Assembly: GCA_035771165.1 (NCBI GenBank)
Contig: JAWNZC010000232.1
Location: 2,532,001 to 2,596,000, forward strand
Direction of reading: 5' to 3'
Source of the DNA: Paragorgia papillata
Taxonomy: Eukaryota > Cnidaria > Anthozoa > Scleralcyonacea > Coralliidae
Length of the DNA: 64,000 nucleotides
Within the stretch, counting starts at the first letter, position 1. Each line of letters opens with the position of its first letter. The notes under the pieces are model-generated. The model did not search any database. It had not been told where the DNA came from and was given only the letters and a program-made list of their open reading frames with translations. The translations under genes were made by a program, and so were the position numbers. Below are positions 34,409 through 46,660 of the stretch, one piece after another.

Positions 34409-34829
34409 TTATTTGACATACTTTATTTTCAAAACAAGAACGCTGCCCGCTGTTAGGTTTATATCTTAGTAAGAATTGTTTAGTTACCAATATAGTTGTT
34501 TGAAAACACAATAAAAGGTCGTAGAAAGTCGGTAGAAATAACCATGACCAATCTTACTACGTGATTTGACCATGTTAAATGAAAGAAGCAAACCATAATA
34601 TTAAACTTTTCGACAATGAACTTGTACTTCCTCGAAATTTATTGTTCGGAAAATAAACCAGCAGTAACATAATACTCTGTACCTAGTCCTCATATCAAAT
34701 GCGCTTGCTGTGTCAAAGTAGGAGAGCAACCATCCGGGGAGAGAACACAGGGCAAGACAGCTTTCCTCTATTTTCACTGTTTTGAATGTGTTGACTATTG
34801 ACATTTTACTGATTTTAGTTCTATTTTAG

Positions 34830-34890
34830 CCGCGCGAGGACTGAAGCCTAGGCCGCGCGAGGACTGAAGTCTAGGCCGCGCGACACACTG
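34830..34890. repeat. GCCGCGCGAGGACTGAAG short tandem repeat
   Basis: Two and a half copies of a unit of about 25 bp (AGCCGCGCGAGGACTGAAGC / AGGCCGCGCGAGGACTGAAG / AGGCCGCGCGACAC) near the presumed LTR of the second Pao relic. Confidence 0.75.
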
Positions 34891-34971
34891 GGACACACTA
34901 GTGAACGAACGTATCAAAAACGTTTTTGGTTTTTCTGTTGAAAAGACTATACTGTCATCTGTCATTGTACG

Positions 34972-35712
34972 CAATCTCGTACCCAGCGCCTGCGATCCTT
35001 TTGGCTACTACCAAGAATTAGAGGCTCTGGGAAACTCCGATGAAACTCGTCATCTGATTGGTTAGTTTAAAAACAGTAAAATTTCAAATAGTGTGCACGT
35101 TGCTAACTTGTTTAATCGATTTCTCGACGTTCTGTAATACATAATTATACACGACAGACCCAAAATATAATTGAACACATGAAATAATTCAAAACAGCAA
35201 AAATCCCGACAATTTACAAGTTAAAACTATTATTATTGTCGCTTCGTCGCCAAACAAACATCCATCGTCTGACTCGTCTCGTAATTCTTCGCAGTTTCAT
35301 CTCAGAACTTTAAAATTGTATTAGAGAATACAAGGTCGATGTAGTTTAGCCAAAATTCCTGGCAAAAAGTACAATTTCTTACCTGAGCGGCTGAGCCGAT
35401 TACTGCCGAGTGCTGACGGCGACGCGGACATTTAAAACACACTCGTCAAATCGTCTGGTTGACGATTTTGAGAAAAGCGAAGAAAGGCCATTTGTATCGA
35501 TTGTATTGTCGAGAGCTTTGTGAAACATGTTGGGCCTTTTTTATCGGTAAACAAGCGAACGATCGTCGATGATTGTTACAAATTATGGGGAACTGGGAAC
35601 CAGAGGACTGGGAACAAAAACCCAATTTTTGGGTCTTTTTCATCGGAGTTTCCCAGAGCCTCCGTTCCTTGGTAATGACCAAAAGGATCGCAGGCTCTGG
35701 GTACGAGATTTT
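34972..35712. mobile_element. 741-bp MITE, 9-bp target duplication
   Basis: Inverted ends of about 70 bp: ATCTCGTACCCAG(C/A)GCCTGC, then GATCCTTTTGG and GGCTCTGGGAAACTCCGATG on both sides. The flanks are CATTGTACG (34963-34971) and CATTGTATG (35713-35721), a 9-bp duplication with one change. Length of TIR and duplication fit Mutator-type (MULE) or related mobility. No transposase inside. Confidence 0.85.
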
Positions 35713-35868
35713 CATTGTATGTTGATAGCTTCTACGCCTTTGTGAAGCGAGTAAAATCAAAATAAAGCTTAAAATACATTCGTCTAGCCGCCATACCATT
35801 AGCTGGTCCTTCGGAGCCGAATAAGACAGCTAAAGGGAAAAGATTAACGAGTCTGAAAGACGACTGAG

Positions 35869-37135
35869 ATGAGCAACATCGAGAAATGTCGAGCGAGGAG
35901 AAAGGTTTCAAAATCAAACGTGACAAGAAATGCAAACCGCATTATAGAGTTAATCGCCGACAAGGGCAGCACTTCCAAGGTACGTCAGTATGTTAAGGGT
36001 CTTGAAGAGGCTAGAGAAAAGGCTCGTAACTTAACTAAATTAAGACTTAGAAGAGCTCCATCCTGAATCTATTGAAGCCGACGGTAATTGGCTTGAGGAG
36101 GTAGAGTTCGATGTAACCGAATGCCTAGGCGACGTGTCTGATTATCTTCTTGAGGCAAGTAAAGTTGAGTCCCCGAGTAATCAGGAACATTCAACCAGTG
36201 TACAAAGTCTTCCAGTCCAGTCGGGAGATTCGCAGTACGGCAAGGCGAGTGGTCTCAAAGGTGTAAAAGTCCCGACCTTTGATGGAAATCCTGTGGCCAT
36301 ATTTCTGGGGTATATTTAGCTCACTTGTTGATCAGAATAAGACTATCAGGTTCAATTAAGTTGGCTCTTCTAAATAATTCTGTTAATGACAAAGTTAAGA
36401 TTACTTGTATTATTAGAGTATTATTAGTCTATTAGTATTTCAGTACACTGTATTGTAATGCGCAAGTGAGCATATATCTATGGAACATGCGCAATATAAA
36501 TATTAAATATTATTATAAATATTAAAGTTAGGGCAGTTTCATGAGTCTGGGGACTATGCGAAGGCGGTTAAATTGCTAACTGATAGGTATGGGGACCCTC
36601 GTGAAGTTGTAGATGCTCATTTGCGCTGCATAGCCAGATATTAAGGGAAAATACAGTGAAGGATTTGAACGGATTTCCGACGCGCTACAGGCTACAGTGT
36701 TTGCTTTAGACCGCCCATATTACAGTCGTGAGCTATGCAGCATTCCTCTTTGCACACAATTAGTTCGCAAGCTACCCACCAGCGAGAAAGACGAATGGGT
36801 GCTGAAAATAGAGCTCGAACAGGTGTCTGAAAATGTAAAGGGTTTAGCTGAATGGACCTAGGCACAAGCAAAAACATTGCGTAAGCGCGAACGCTATAAT
36901 GAACAGCTGCCAAAAAATGTGCTTTATGCGATAGCGATGGAAAGCATGCAGAGGCAGAACGTCCGACATTTTTAGCCGAGGATGTCAATAAACGCTGGGA
37001 CATAATTAAGTCTAAAGTGGTCTGCTTTGGCTGCTTAAGGCATGGTCATCAGCGACGCCAATGTACTAAGTCTTCTATGTGCGGAGTCGATTCCTGTGAG
37101 AAAGGTCATCATCAGCTGCTTCACGTCTAACCTAG
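35869..37135 (+). pseudogene. gag: BEL/Pao gag with zinc knuckles
   Basis: Begins at the ATG at 35869 (MSNIEKCRARRKVSKSN) with a basic, helical N-terminus. It continues in shifted frames with KGVKVPTFDGNP, a Pao-gag signature, then after an A/T-rich interruption (about 36410-36530) with DYAKAVKLLTDRYGDPREVV. It ends with CFGCLRHGHQRRQC and CGVDSCEKGHHQLLH, two knuckle-type zinc motifs at about 37020-37125. Many stops make it non-functional. Confidence 0.85.
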
Positions 37136-37573
37136 GTATCTAGGTATTCAAGGTCCAAAACAAAATCTCGCTGTTGAGGCCGTTGGGGGGATTCGTACAA
37201 CCGTTAAGTCACAGCGCGCGCTATCAGTAACGAAAGAGAATGCCTTGATGGCACCGTTGGAGGTCAGACGTGGAGGACATACGCTTTGGGTTGGGTGATC
37301 GCTGGTCCAATTCCAACTGTCAGTGGTCCAAGAGAGCGAATCGCACCAGTGCAGGTGTCAGAAGCTGACGAGGATGCCAATCACCAGCTACGCAAGTTAT
37401 GGGAAATAGTCATCTTCGGAGTTCGTGGCAAGACAGCTCCATCGTATACACACAGCGAACAGAGAGCGGTCGGTGTACTGAGTCAGACATGACGCCAGGC
37501 GGAATCAGGTTACGAACTTTGGCTTCTGTGGAAAGCTGACAGACCACCGTTACCAAATACCTATGAGACAGCC

Positions 37574-38330
37574 TTGAACCATTTGGAGTCCGTGGACCGC
37601 CGTTTGCAGAACAATCCTAAACTAGGAGAGGGTTACTGCAAGGCTATGAATGCATATTTAGAGAAGGGTTTTGCACGTAAACTGTCGCCAGAGGAACGTG
37701 CCATAGACGAGGAGCAATGGTTGCTACCACACCACCCTGTGATCAACCCATACAAGCCGTTGCCGCGAGTTGACTTCGATTCCCCTGAAAAGCATGGCGG
37801 TGTGTGCCTCAACGACTGCCTTGAAGCAGGGCCGAGTCTTCACAACGATCTTCCAGGTATCTTGTTGCAGTTTCGCGAGAGACCCGTGGAAACTCATGGG
37901 TGACCTTTCTGACATGTTCTGTCACGTTCGTTTGAGACCGGAAGACTGCAGGTATCACCGGTATATTTGGCGTGATATGGTTCCGACGAGACTGCCAGAT
38001 GTGTACGAGATGCACTGTTTGGTGTTTGGAGACAAGTCATCACCATGTGAAGCAAACTTTGCCATAATACGTACGACGGCTGACAACAAGGAGCAGTGGC
38101 CAGAAGCAGTTGCAGTAGTAAAACGTGATATTTTTGTGGACGACCTTTACACTTCCTGTACCAGTAAACTGGTAGCGGTGACTTTATGTAAAGATGTTAC
38201 AGACCTTATGGTTTTCCAATGCGCAAGTGGGTTTCCTCATCACCCGAAGTGTTATCGACTATACCGGAAACTGGACGAGCTGTTCCGAATGACAACCTTG
38301 AGCTGGGAGACGTATGTGCAGCCGCCGCTT
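37574..38330 (+). pseudogene. pol: BEL/Pao reverse transcriptase
   Basis: The first frame has YCKAMNAYLEKGFARKLSPE, the HHPVINPYKP segment and LNDCLEAGPSLHNDLPGILL. A shift near 37890 leads to GDLSDMFCHVRLRPEDCRYH, LVFGDKSSPCEANFAI and FVDDLYTS, the FVDD being the catalytic site. The aspartate of the first catalytic motif is also present (GDLSDMF). Another break at about 38220 precedes RNase H. Confidence 0.9.
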
Positions 38331-38740
38331 ACATGCGCGCTACGTCGACCGACGGAGAGACATTGTGTCATCTGCTTATGGCGAAGACTCGTCTCATCCG
38401 TCTGAAGACGATATCAAACCCGCGAGGAGAATTAGTGGGTTGTCAATTGGCCGTACGCCTCGCGAAGACGATCTGCGAGCAGCTAGATTTGAATATGCGT
38501 AATGTCACTTGTCAGATTGAACAACAGCGCTTTGGTGGATCCATGGAGAACCACGTAATTTCCGCCCATTGTCGCCAACAAAGTACCGAGGTGATATTTG
38601 AGAGTGATCCTGTGCAATGGCATCACGTGCGGACGAAGTTGAATGTAGCAGACATCGCAACCAGGGGGGGCTGCAACCAGCGATCTTCACTCAGAATCGT
38701 GGTGGATCAAAGGGCCAGAGTTCTTGAAGTCTTAACATAA
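38330..38740 (+). pseudogene. pol: BEL/Pao RNase H-like region
   Basis: The frame from 38330 includes LLMAKTRLIRLKTISNPRGE, LVGCQLAVRLAKTI and, near the end, HHVRTKLNVADIATRG, all characteristic of the Pao RNase H domain. It ends with a stop at 38738-38740. Confidence 0.85.
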
Positions 38741-38774
38741 ATCCAAATCTATTTTTTGAAAAAGAATTTCGTGA

Positions 38775-38820
38775 CACGAGTCAGCCCTGTTAGTCGGGCT
38801 AGCCCGGCTCATGTTAACAG
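38775..38820. repeat. Fragment of the GGGCTAGCCCGGCTCA repeat
   Basis: CAGCCCTGTTAGTCGGGCTA and GCCCGGCTCATGTTAACAGC resemble the ends of the element at 59.4-59.8 kb; only one end is present. Confidence 0.5.
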
Positions 38821-39064
38821 CTTCTAATTATTCTGCTAATAAGTAAGAGTAATATCACGGCCATGCACATCGGTTTTCATTGTTCCCACACATTTTGAAT
38901 CTCTAAATAACCCGATGCATAAAGATAAGGTACGATTAAGAACTAATCATACCTAATGTTTACGCCAAAGTTCACTTATTCAACGTTCACTTACTTCATG
39001 CATATCATAACTAACAAGTACATAACGTGACACTTATCGAATTCCCAATAGTATTACACGGGAC

Positions 39065-39345
39065 GAAAAAATTGATTTGCACATTTGCAAATTTAATGAC
39101 AAAGTTGTTGCAAACATCAACTTTGCACGCGTATGGCCAGATTTGCACATATGCAAAGTTGGAAATTGCCGTCAACTTTGCAACCGGTGCGGATTTGGCG
39201 ATTGCCGTAGAGCCGCCGGTGCAAAGTCATTGCAAATTTGTTGCAAAGTTCAAACTTTGCACAAATGTTTGCAAAGTTTGCAAATTTATTGCAAAGGCAG
39301 AATTTGCTAACGTTTTTGCGCTACATGCAAATCTTATGTAATTGA
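39065..39345. repeat. Left GCAAATTTG-rich subterminal region
   Basis: At least ten copies of TTTGCAAA, GCAAAGTT or TTGCAAATTT in both orientations within 280 bp. The Lys/Cys-rich open frames here come from this repetition. Confidence 0.85.
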
Positions 39346-39408
39346 TCATGTTTTCCATAGATGCAAATTTATAGCGGATTTAACTTTGCTTATGTAAAAA
39401 ACTTATAG

Positions 39409-39585
39409 ACCTTATTCCAAAATGCCCGTCAAATTAAAATTCTTTTATATACATATAAAATTGCCCTTATGAACACGTTTTCATGTGGGAAATTCAAAAG
39501 AATTTTTACTTTTAACCGAGGTCATAAGGGCTAATTTATATGCACATAAACGAATAATAATTCGGCGACCATTTTGGAATAAGGT
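39409..39585. mobile_element. 177-bp MITE
   Basis: Perfect 16-bp inverted ends ACCTTATTCCAAAATG and CATTTTGGAATAAGGT. Interior non-coding, with CATAAGGGC/GCCCTTATG as an extra inverted pair. Confidence 0.85.
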
Positions 39586-40078
39586 ATGTAGTTCAAATTA
39601 TTTTTTTTGCATTTAAACACTGTTAATTTATTGAATTATTGTGAGCAAACATCAAGCCCGGTTTTCAATTGAACGCAACAATGTCGTAGCGACCGCGGAG
39701 AGTGAAGCTAAGTATATAAGGGTCCTTCCGACAAGAGAAAAGAAGATTTTAAAATTCTTGTCGTCACTTGTCTTTGCTGGTCGCAAAAATCCTTGAGCGG
39801 CCGCAGGGTAGATCCCGCGCCTCTGTCTTTGTTGTCACAAAATAGAAACCAGGTGATCGCGTTACCTACAGGATATATAATTCCTATAAATATAAACATA
39901 TAAATATCCCTAACAAATGTTTATTATATATATAAAAACTTTAAAAAGATAAATAACAAACTGTAACGGTAACATATGCAAACATTTACGGTATTTAAAC
40001 AAATTAAGAATTGTTATTTTTTTCGCGATGTCTATTTGATCCTAACCTACATACTCATGGACAAATTAACATTAACTC

Positions 40079-40175
40079 ATTCCTGTTCGAGGGCTTCCCT
40101 AGAGGTGAATAAAATCGTCTGGCGTTAGCCAGAATAAAATACTAAACACCAATTCCGACAGGAAAGAGTTAAATT
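40079..40175. repeat. Dispersed repeat, AATAAAATCGTCTGGCG family
   Basis: Second full copy of the segment at 26935-27045; shares ATTCCTG, GGTGAATAAAATCGTCTGGC and GCCAGAATAAAATACTAAA in the same order. Confidence 0.75.
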
Positions 40176-40689
40176 TTTAAACTAATTTCAATTAACAGTT
40201 CATTGTTATGTATTGGATTGAAAGCATTTCCTTCTTGTTTTGTTTTTCTTTTGCCAAGTTGTCCATTAGTTTCTGAACTACAGTAGGTCTGATAAGAAAC
40301 ATATTCTCCGTCACATAGTTGTTTAGACGTCACTTCTATGTAATATTAGCTATATCTAAACAGAGATTATTGATTTTTGCGAATGACATTGTATGAACAT
40401 CAATAAAGATTTTTATATTTTGAAGAATGTTGTGAAGTGAAAAAATATAGTCCATCCGATTGAATGAAATAATGAAAAAAGCTACTGAACAAGATAACTA
40501 TCTGAACAACTTGGCTATGAGGCTCCACCAGACATTTTTCCCCGTAATTTGTTGTCCGGATATTTAACGATGTTGAAGTTTCTATAGAACAAAGGAAAAG
40601 AAGACATTTTTAAAAATTTTATTTAAAATTATGATTAACATACACTGCACATAAAAATACAACACTTGTTAATGTGCATGCTCACAACA

Positions 40690-41945
40690 GACTAGACGCA
40701 GGACAAGACGCAAGACAAGACGCAAGACAAGACGCAAGACAAGACGCAAGACAAGACGCAAGACAAGACGCAAGACAAGACGCAAGACAAGACGCAAGAC
40801 AAGATGCAAGAAAAGACGTAAGACAAGATGCAAGACAAGAGTGAGACGCAAGAAGAGACGCAAGACGAGAAGAGACGCAAGACAAGACAAGACGCAAGAC
40901 AAGACAAGACGCAAGACAAGACAAGACGCAAGACAAGACAAGACGCAAGACAAGACAAGACGCAAGACAAGACAAGACGCAAGACAAGACAAGACGCAAG
41001 ACAAGACAAGACGCAAGACAAGACAAGACAAGACAAGACAAGACAAGACGCAAGACAAGACAAGACGCAAGACAAGACAAGAAACAAGACAAGACAAGAC
41101 AAGACGCAAGACAAGACAAGACGCAAGACAAGACAAGACAAGACAAGACAAGACAAGACAAGACGCAAGACAAGACAAGACAAGACGCAAGACAAGACGC
41201 AAGACAAGACAAGATGCAAGACAAGACAAGAGGCAAGACAAGACAAGAGGCAAGACAAGACAAGATGCAAGACAAGACAAGATGCAAGACAAGACAAGAT
41301 GCAAGACAAGACAAGATGCAAGACACGACAAGATGCAAGACAAGACAAGATGCAAGACAAGACAAGATGCAAGACTAGACAAGATGCAAGACAAGACAAG
41401 ACGCAAGACAAGACAAGACGCAAGACAAGACAAGACGCAAGACAAGACAAGACAAGACAAGACGCAAGACAAGACAAGATGCAAGACAAGACAAGATGCA
41501 AGATGCAAGATGCAAGACAAGACAAGACAAGACAAGACAAGACAAGACAAGACAAGACAAGACAAGACAAGACAAGACAAGACAAGACAAGACAAGACAA
41601 GACAAGACAAGACAAGACAAGATGCAAGATGCAAGATGCAAGACAAGATGCAAGATGCAAGATGCAAGACAAGATGCAAGATGCAAGACAAGATGTAAGA
41701 TGCAAGACAAGACAAGATGCAAGACAAGACAAAATGCAAGACAAGACAAGACAAGACAAGACAAGACAAGACAAAATGCAAGACAAGACAAAATGCAAGA
41801 CAAGATGCAAGACAAGACAAGACAAAATGCAAGACAAGACAAAATGCAAGACAAGATGCAAGACAAGACAAGACAAGACAAGATGCAAGACAAGACAAGA
41901 TGCAAGACAAAATCCAAGACAAGATGCAAGACAAGACAAGATGCA
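40690..41945. repeat. ACAAG/GCAAG microsatellite, about 1.25 kb
   Basis: Pentamer ACAAG units mixed with seven-base ACGCAAG or ATGCAAG units. Higher-order periods change along the array: 12 bp at the start (ACGCAAGACAAG), then 17 bp, then pure ACAAG runs (41516-41622), then ATGCAAG-rich parts. Long open frames on both strands are spurious (no unit contains a stop). Confidence 0.97.
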
Positions 41946-42599
41946 ATATATAGATATCTATTTATACATAGGTATAGTGCATAAAATAGGTATAAATTGT
42001 TGTTTTCTACAGTACTTACTTGTCTATACTTGTAAATATCTTTCTGTCTCTATGTTTGGTGGAATATAGTTAAACTCTGGTCTAGAAATAACATATGAAA
42101 AGTTATGATACAAAATAAATTTACTTGCAAAATTACAATGCAGTAATTCGAATCAATCCAAATTACAATGCAAATGCATAACAATACCTGAGAAGTAAAT
42201 TAGGCAAAGTGAGGCAAGACAAAATAATTAAGGCAAGGGAAGGGAGGCAGTCCTTTAAAACTATAAACTGTTTTACCAAATACCAGACACTGCCAGATAG
42301 CAGAATTTTACTGGATACTGCCCACTGGGCACCAATACCCAGATCTGGCACATCTCTAAAAACTTTACAATATACTTATACAGAACAACATTATATAAAA
42401 ATCATCTTTAATAATTTATAAATAAGTCACATTTAAAAAACATATTTTTCTACTTACTTTTTAAATAGTTAGTAGAATAAAATTATATCTTTCTGTATTT
42501 TTGTTTGGTTCTAACCTAATAAATTACATGAAAATATAATATATTGAAATAGAGTGACTTGCAAAGTTACAGTAATATTTTCAAAATAATGTATTTCAA

Positions 42600-43280
42600 T
42601 GCAATGAACTCCAATACAATGCATGTAATTCAATGCAATGTAATGCAAAACAATGCAAAACAATGCAACGCAATACAATGCAATCTGACACAGTCCTCAT
42701 TACAATGCAATAAATGTTGATAGACTGCAAAACTATACAATACAAAACTTTACAACACTCCAATACAATGCAATAACAATAAAAAACAATGCAGTACAGT
42801 ACAGTAAAGTACAAATAAAATACAGTGTAGTGAAGTACTGTGTAGTGCAGTGCAATACAGTGCAGTGCAGTACAGTACAGTACAGTACAGTACAGTACAG
42901 TACAGTACAGTACAGTACAGTACAGTACAGTACAGTACAGTACAGTACAGTACAGTACAGTACAGTACAGTACAGTACAGTACAGTACAGTACAGTACAG
43001 TACAATGCAATGCAATGCAATGCAATGCAATGCAATGCAATGCAATGCAATGCAATGCAATGCAATGCAATGCAATGCAATGCAATGCAATGCAATACAA
43101 TACAATACAATACAATACAATACAATACAATACAATACAATACAATACAGTGCAGTACAGTGCAGTGTAGTGCAGTACAATACAGTACAATACAGTGCAG
43201 TGCAGTGCAGTAGAGTACAATACAATACAGTGCAGTGCAGTGCAGTACAATACAGTGCAGTGCAGTACAGTATTAGTACA
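42600..43280. repeat. Block pentamer array (CAGTA/CAATG/CAATA/CAGTG)
   Basis: Irregular CAATG start (42600-42840), then pure CAGTA (about 42867-43003), pure CAATG (43003-43094), CAATA (43095-43147), then mixed CAGTG/CAGTA/CAATA. Neighbouring blocks differ by one or two bases per unit. Confidence 0.97.
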
Positions 43281-43379
43281 ATATTATAAAAATGATTTAT
43301 TCAATTATAAATAGGTATTAAATAGGTATGATATAAGCAGCACTTAAAAGATAAATGCTTGAAAATTTACTATATAATT

Positions 43380-43990
43380 GCATTGCAATGCAATGAGCAA
43401 TACAATTCAATACAATACAATAAAATACAATACAACACAACACAACACAACACAACACAACACAACACAACACAACACAACACAACACCACAGCACAGCA
43501 CAGCACAGCACAACACAACACAACACAACACAACACAACACAACACAACACAACACAACACAACACAACACAACACAACACAACACAACACAGGACAACA
43601 CAACACAACACAACACAACACATCACAGCACAGCACAACACAGCACAACACAGCACAACACAGCACAACACAGCACAACACAGCACAACACAGCACAACA
43701 CAGCACAACACAGCACAACACAGCACAACACAGCACAACACAGCACAACACAGCACAACACAGCACAACACAGCACAGCACAACACAGCACACACAGCAC
43801 ACACAGCACAGCACAGCACAGCACAGCACAGCAAAGCACAGCAAAGCACAGCAAAGCACAGCACAGCACAGCACACACAGCACACACAATACAACACAGC
43901 AAAACACAGCACACACAATACAATACACAACACAGCACACATACACAATACAATACAATACAATACAATACAATACAATATACAATACAG
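43380..43990. repeat. Block pentamer array (CAACA/CAGCA)
   Basis: CAATA, then CAACA (43433-43490 and 43510-43620), then a regular 10-bp CAGCACAACA higher-order unit (43623-43770), then CAGCA with AAAG variants, then CAATA again. The period-10 block is the clearest higher-order structure. Confidence 0.97.
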
Positions 43991-44620
43991 CTCTCTGCAA
44001 TACAATGCAAAGAGAATGTTTATACCTTTTAAGACACTGTAAAACTATACAAAATAATAAAATAAATATTTACAATAGTGCAATACATTCAAATAAAACA
44101 TTTGAATATAATTCAATACAGTACAATAGTATAAACACCATCTTAAATAATGCATCACCTATAAAAAGTATTATATAGGTATGAGATTAGCTGCACTTAA
44201 AAATAAACAAATTGTTTCTTTCTACTTACTTACTTGTCTTATTTAGTTGGTAGAATATCTTTCTGTCTTTATGTTTGGTGTTCTATAGTTAAGTTCTGGC
44301 CCAAAAAAGGAATTGAGAAAGCCTTGATAAGCTTATATAAACTTTTATTTATAAAACAAGGGTTGCAAAGAGTAACCACAAAAAGTTTTAACTTACAAAA
44401 TACATTTATAAAATACAAAAACTAGTAACGATTTAACTTGTTTTTACATGCCAAACTTAGATATTTGATGTATGGGTCAAACACTGTCAAAATTTATATT
44501 TTACGAAGACTTCGAAGATACAAACGCTATTTATCCCGCTGTAGAATACTGGAATTTAATCCAAGATACAGAATACTATACTAATAGTTCACACTCCTTC
44601 AGTTTACTAACCTCTTTTTA

Positions 44621-44889
44621 TCAAAGCAACGTGATTTCTTCAATTTTTTGGCGTCGTTTGTCGTGGTCAATCTTCGTTTTCAGTTTTTGTTTGTACAGTG
44701 CCGTCACTGCAGTGTTTAACAAGCTTTTTCGACGACAAAAATCCACATATTTAGACAAATAGTACGGGATAAACAACAGAGGTTTCCTAAGGTACCACTT
44801 TGGTGACAAATGATGGCGTTTTTTGTAGATGTTCACTATAAAAAGATGGATTTTTTCCTTGTGTCCATTCAGACTAAACCAACCCGCCA
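44621..44889 (-). CDS. Weak candidate small ORF
   Basis: An ATG in good context (AAGATGGCG) starts MAGWFSLNGHKEKIHLFIVN and runs 89 codons to a stop, basic and without a recognised domain. It lies in the 7.6-kb candidate element. Composition is protein-like but there is no further support. Confidence 0.3.
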
Positions 44890-45299
44890 TCTTCTTGCTT
44901 GAATTAGTGTGTTTTAGCGGGAAATTTCTTGAGATATGATTGGCCAATAAAACTATGAACAAGGCTCCGACTTTAATCCGACGACTTCCGATGACGCATC
45001 GATAAAAACATCGAATTATGAAAGCACTGCCGCAAAAAGTATTTAGGTTTTTTAGCATACTTTTTCATATTTAGGCAAATGCCTTTCTGTAGAAGCTTGT
45101 GTATAAGCATGTTTTAAGCATTCGTGTTGTTTCTCGATGAGCGCGGGTGCTCTAGGATACAGGCTATATCGGGTATCCTCTTGGTAGGATACGTTACAAT
45201 TTTTGTCATTCTAAGTCTAGAACATAGGGTTATATTTTTTTGGTCGAACAAAAAGCATGTTTTCGGTTTTTGTTATCTGAATGAACAAGGCACTGTTGA

Positions 45300-45436
45300 T
45301 TAATTGTTATTGATTAATTAATTAATTAGTTAGTTTGATTGATCAATGATTGATTGATCGATTGATTGATTGATTGATTGACTAATTGTTTAATTAATTG
45401 TTGTTTGAATGAATGAATGATTGATTGATTGACTAC

Positions 45437-45508
<72 letters not shown>

Positions 45509-45510
45509 GT
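45300..45510. repeat. (GATT)n tetranucleotide repeat
   Basis: Interrupted ATTAATT/GATTGATT array with a pure GATT run at about 45432-45507. Confidence 0.95.
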
Positions 45511-45524
45511 TTTATTCAATTTTA

Positions 45525-46660
45525 CGCTATATATTTGCAACGGTGGGAAAGTTGTGCAAATTTAACTACAAATTTGCTTTTTAAATTGACATGAGCAAAT
45601 TCATTAGTAAAATTTCGCAAAGTTACAAAACAGCAAAATGTAATTAGCACTTATAATAGCTAATAAGAATTGGCCGTACATATATTTTAAAACTACCAGA
45701 TCTATTTAGGTTTGAAGTCTTAATTTTTTCAAGAGTAACTAAAGACAAAAAAATTAAAAGACAAAGAACTAGAGTAATCAAGTGTTGGTGAGACCACAAC
45801 ATGTATAATAAACATATATCTCATTTAATGGTTGATTATACAGGCAGATAATTACTCGTTTTTCTAATTTTTACTTCTTTCAGATAGGATCGAGATTGGT
45901 GAAAGACCTGCTCGTATTATATGTAAAAAAACATCACATAATTCAGTTAAATCTCTATTTAGCCGACGTTGCAATACGTTTAAATTTGGGACCTAGTTTC
46001 AGTATCTGCTTACCGATGTTCACGCTTAAAAAAGCGCTATTAAACTGTGGTGAACTGTAGTGCATGCAAACAGGTTTTCGCTTGTATGAGAATATCGATC
46101 AATAGAGGTTCCTAACAAACAACTATACAAGAGATGCCAATGTTTTAATTGTCGACAAAATATTCTTATACAGGTGTATCGTTTTTATCTCAAAAGAACG
46201 CGCTCAGCCTAATCAGATTCTGATCATTTACTAAGTTTGTCAAGCTTTGATCAAAACATCCTAAAAATTGTACTTTTATAGAAGACGGTCCAAACTTCAG
46301 TTTTACAATAAATTTGCAACGGCGTCAAAGTTAGCAAATTTAATGACGAATTTGCATTAAAAATTGACGTGAGCAAATTCATTAGTAAAATTTTGCAAAG
46401 TTACAAACAGTAAAGTTGAATAAACTATTGTGCAAAGTCGTGCAAATTTCTTTTCAAATTTGCTTTAAATTTACCCTCGTAGGCAAATTTATTTGCAAAT
46501 TTGGTAACTAATTTGCAAATGCGCAAATTCATATGCAAAGTCGTTGCAAATTTATCGGAATGCAAATTCAAAACACGCCATTAGCAAATTACATGCAAAT
46601 TTAGTTTAACAAATTTGCAAATTATTTGCAAATGTGCAAATTTATCGCAATTTCATTTTT
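45525..46660. repeat. Right GCAAATTTG-rich region with an internal direct repeat
   Basis: The segment at 45533-45640 (TTTGCAACGG...GAGCAAATTCATTAGTAAAA) is repeated directly at 46311-46415. The last 350 bp contain more than ten TTTGCAAAT-type motifs. This mirrors the left subterminal region of the candidate element. Confidence 0.85.

Larger units (their letters stand above)
35722..38740 (+). mobile_element. BEL/Pao LTR retrotransposon relic no. 2
   Basis: Plus strand: a presumed LTR end near 35798 followed by TGGTCCTTCGGAGCC, a leader motif like those next to the primer site in BEL elements, then gag, two zinc knuckles, RT and RNase H up to about 38740. Integrase and the 3' LTR are absent. 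Frames are broken throughout. The MITE at 34972-35712 sits in the presumed 5' LTR. Confidence 0.85.

Noticed and set aside
40668..42069. Open frames of up to 425 codons on both strands (Cys/Leu/Val-rich and Lys/Asp/Thr/Gln-rich)
   Set aside because: They lie entirely in the ACAAG/GCAAG array; no unit contains a stop, so all frames stay open. No protein meaning.
42596..44178. Long frames rich in Tyr/Cys/Ile or Gln/His/Asn/Thr on both strands
   Set aside because: Products of pentamer arrays, open in several frames at once.
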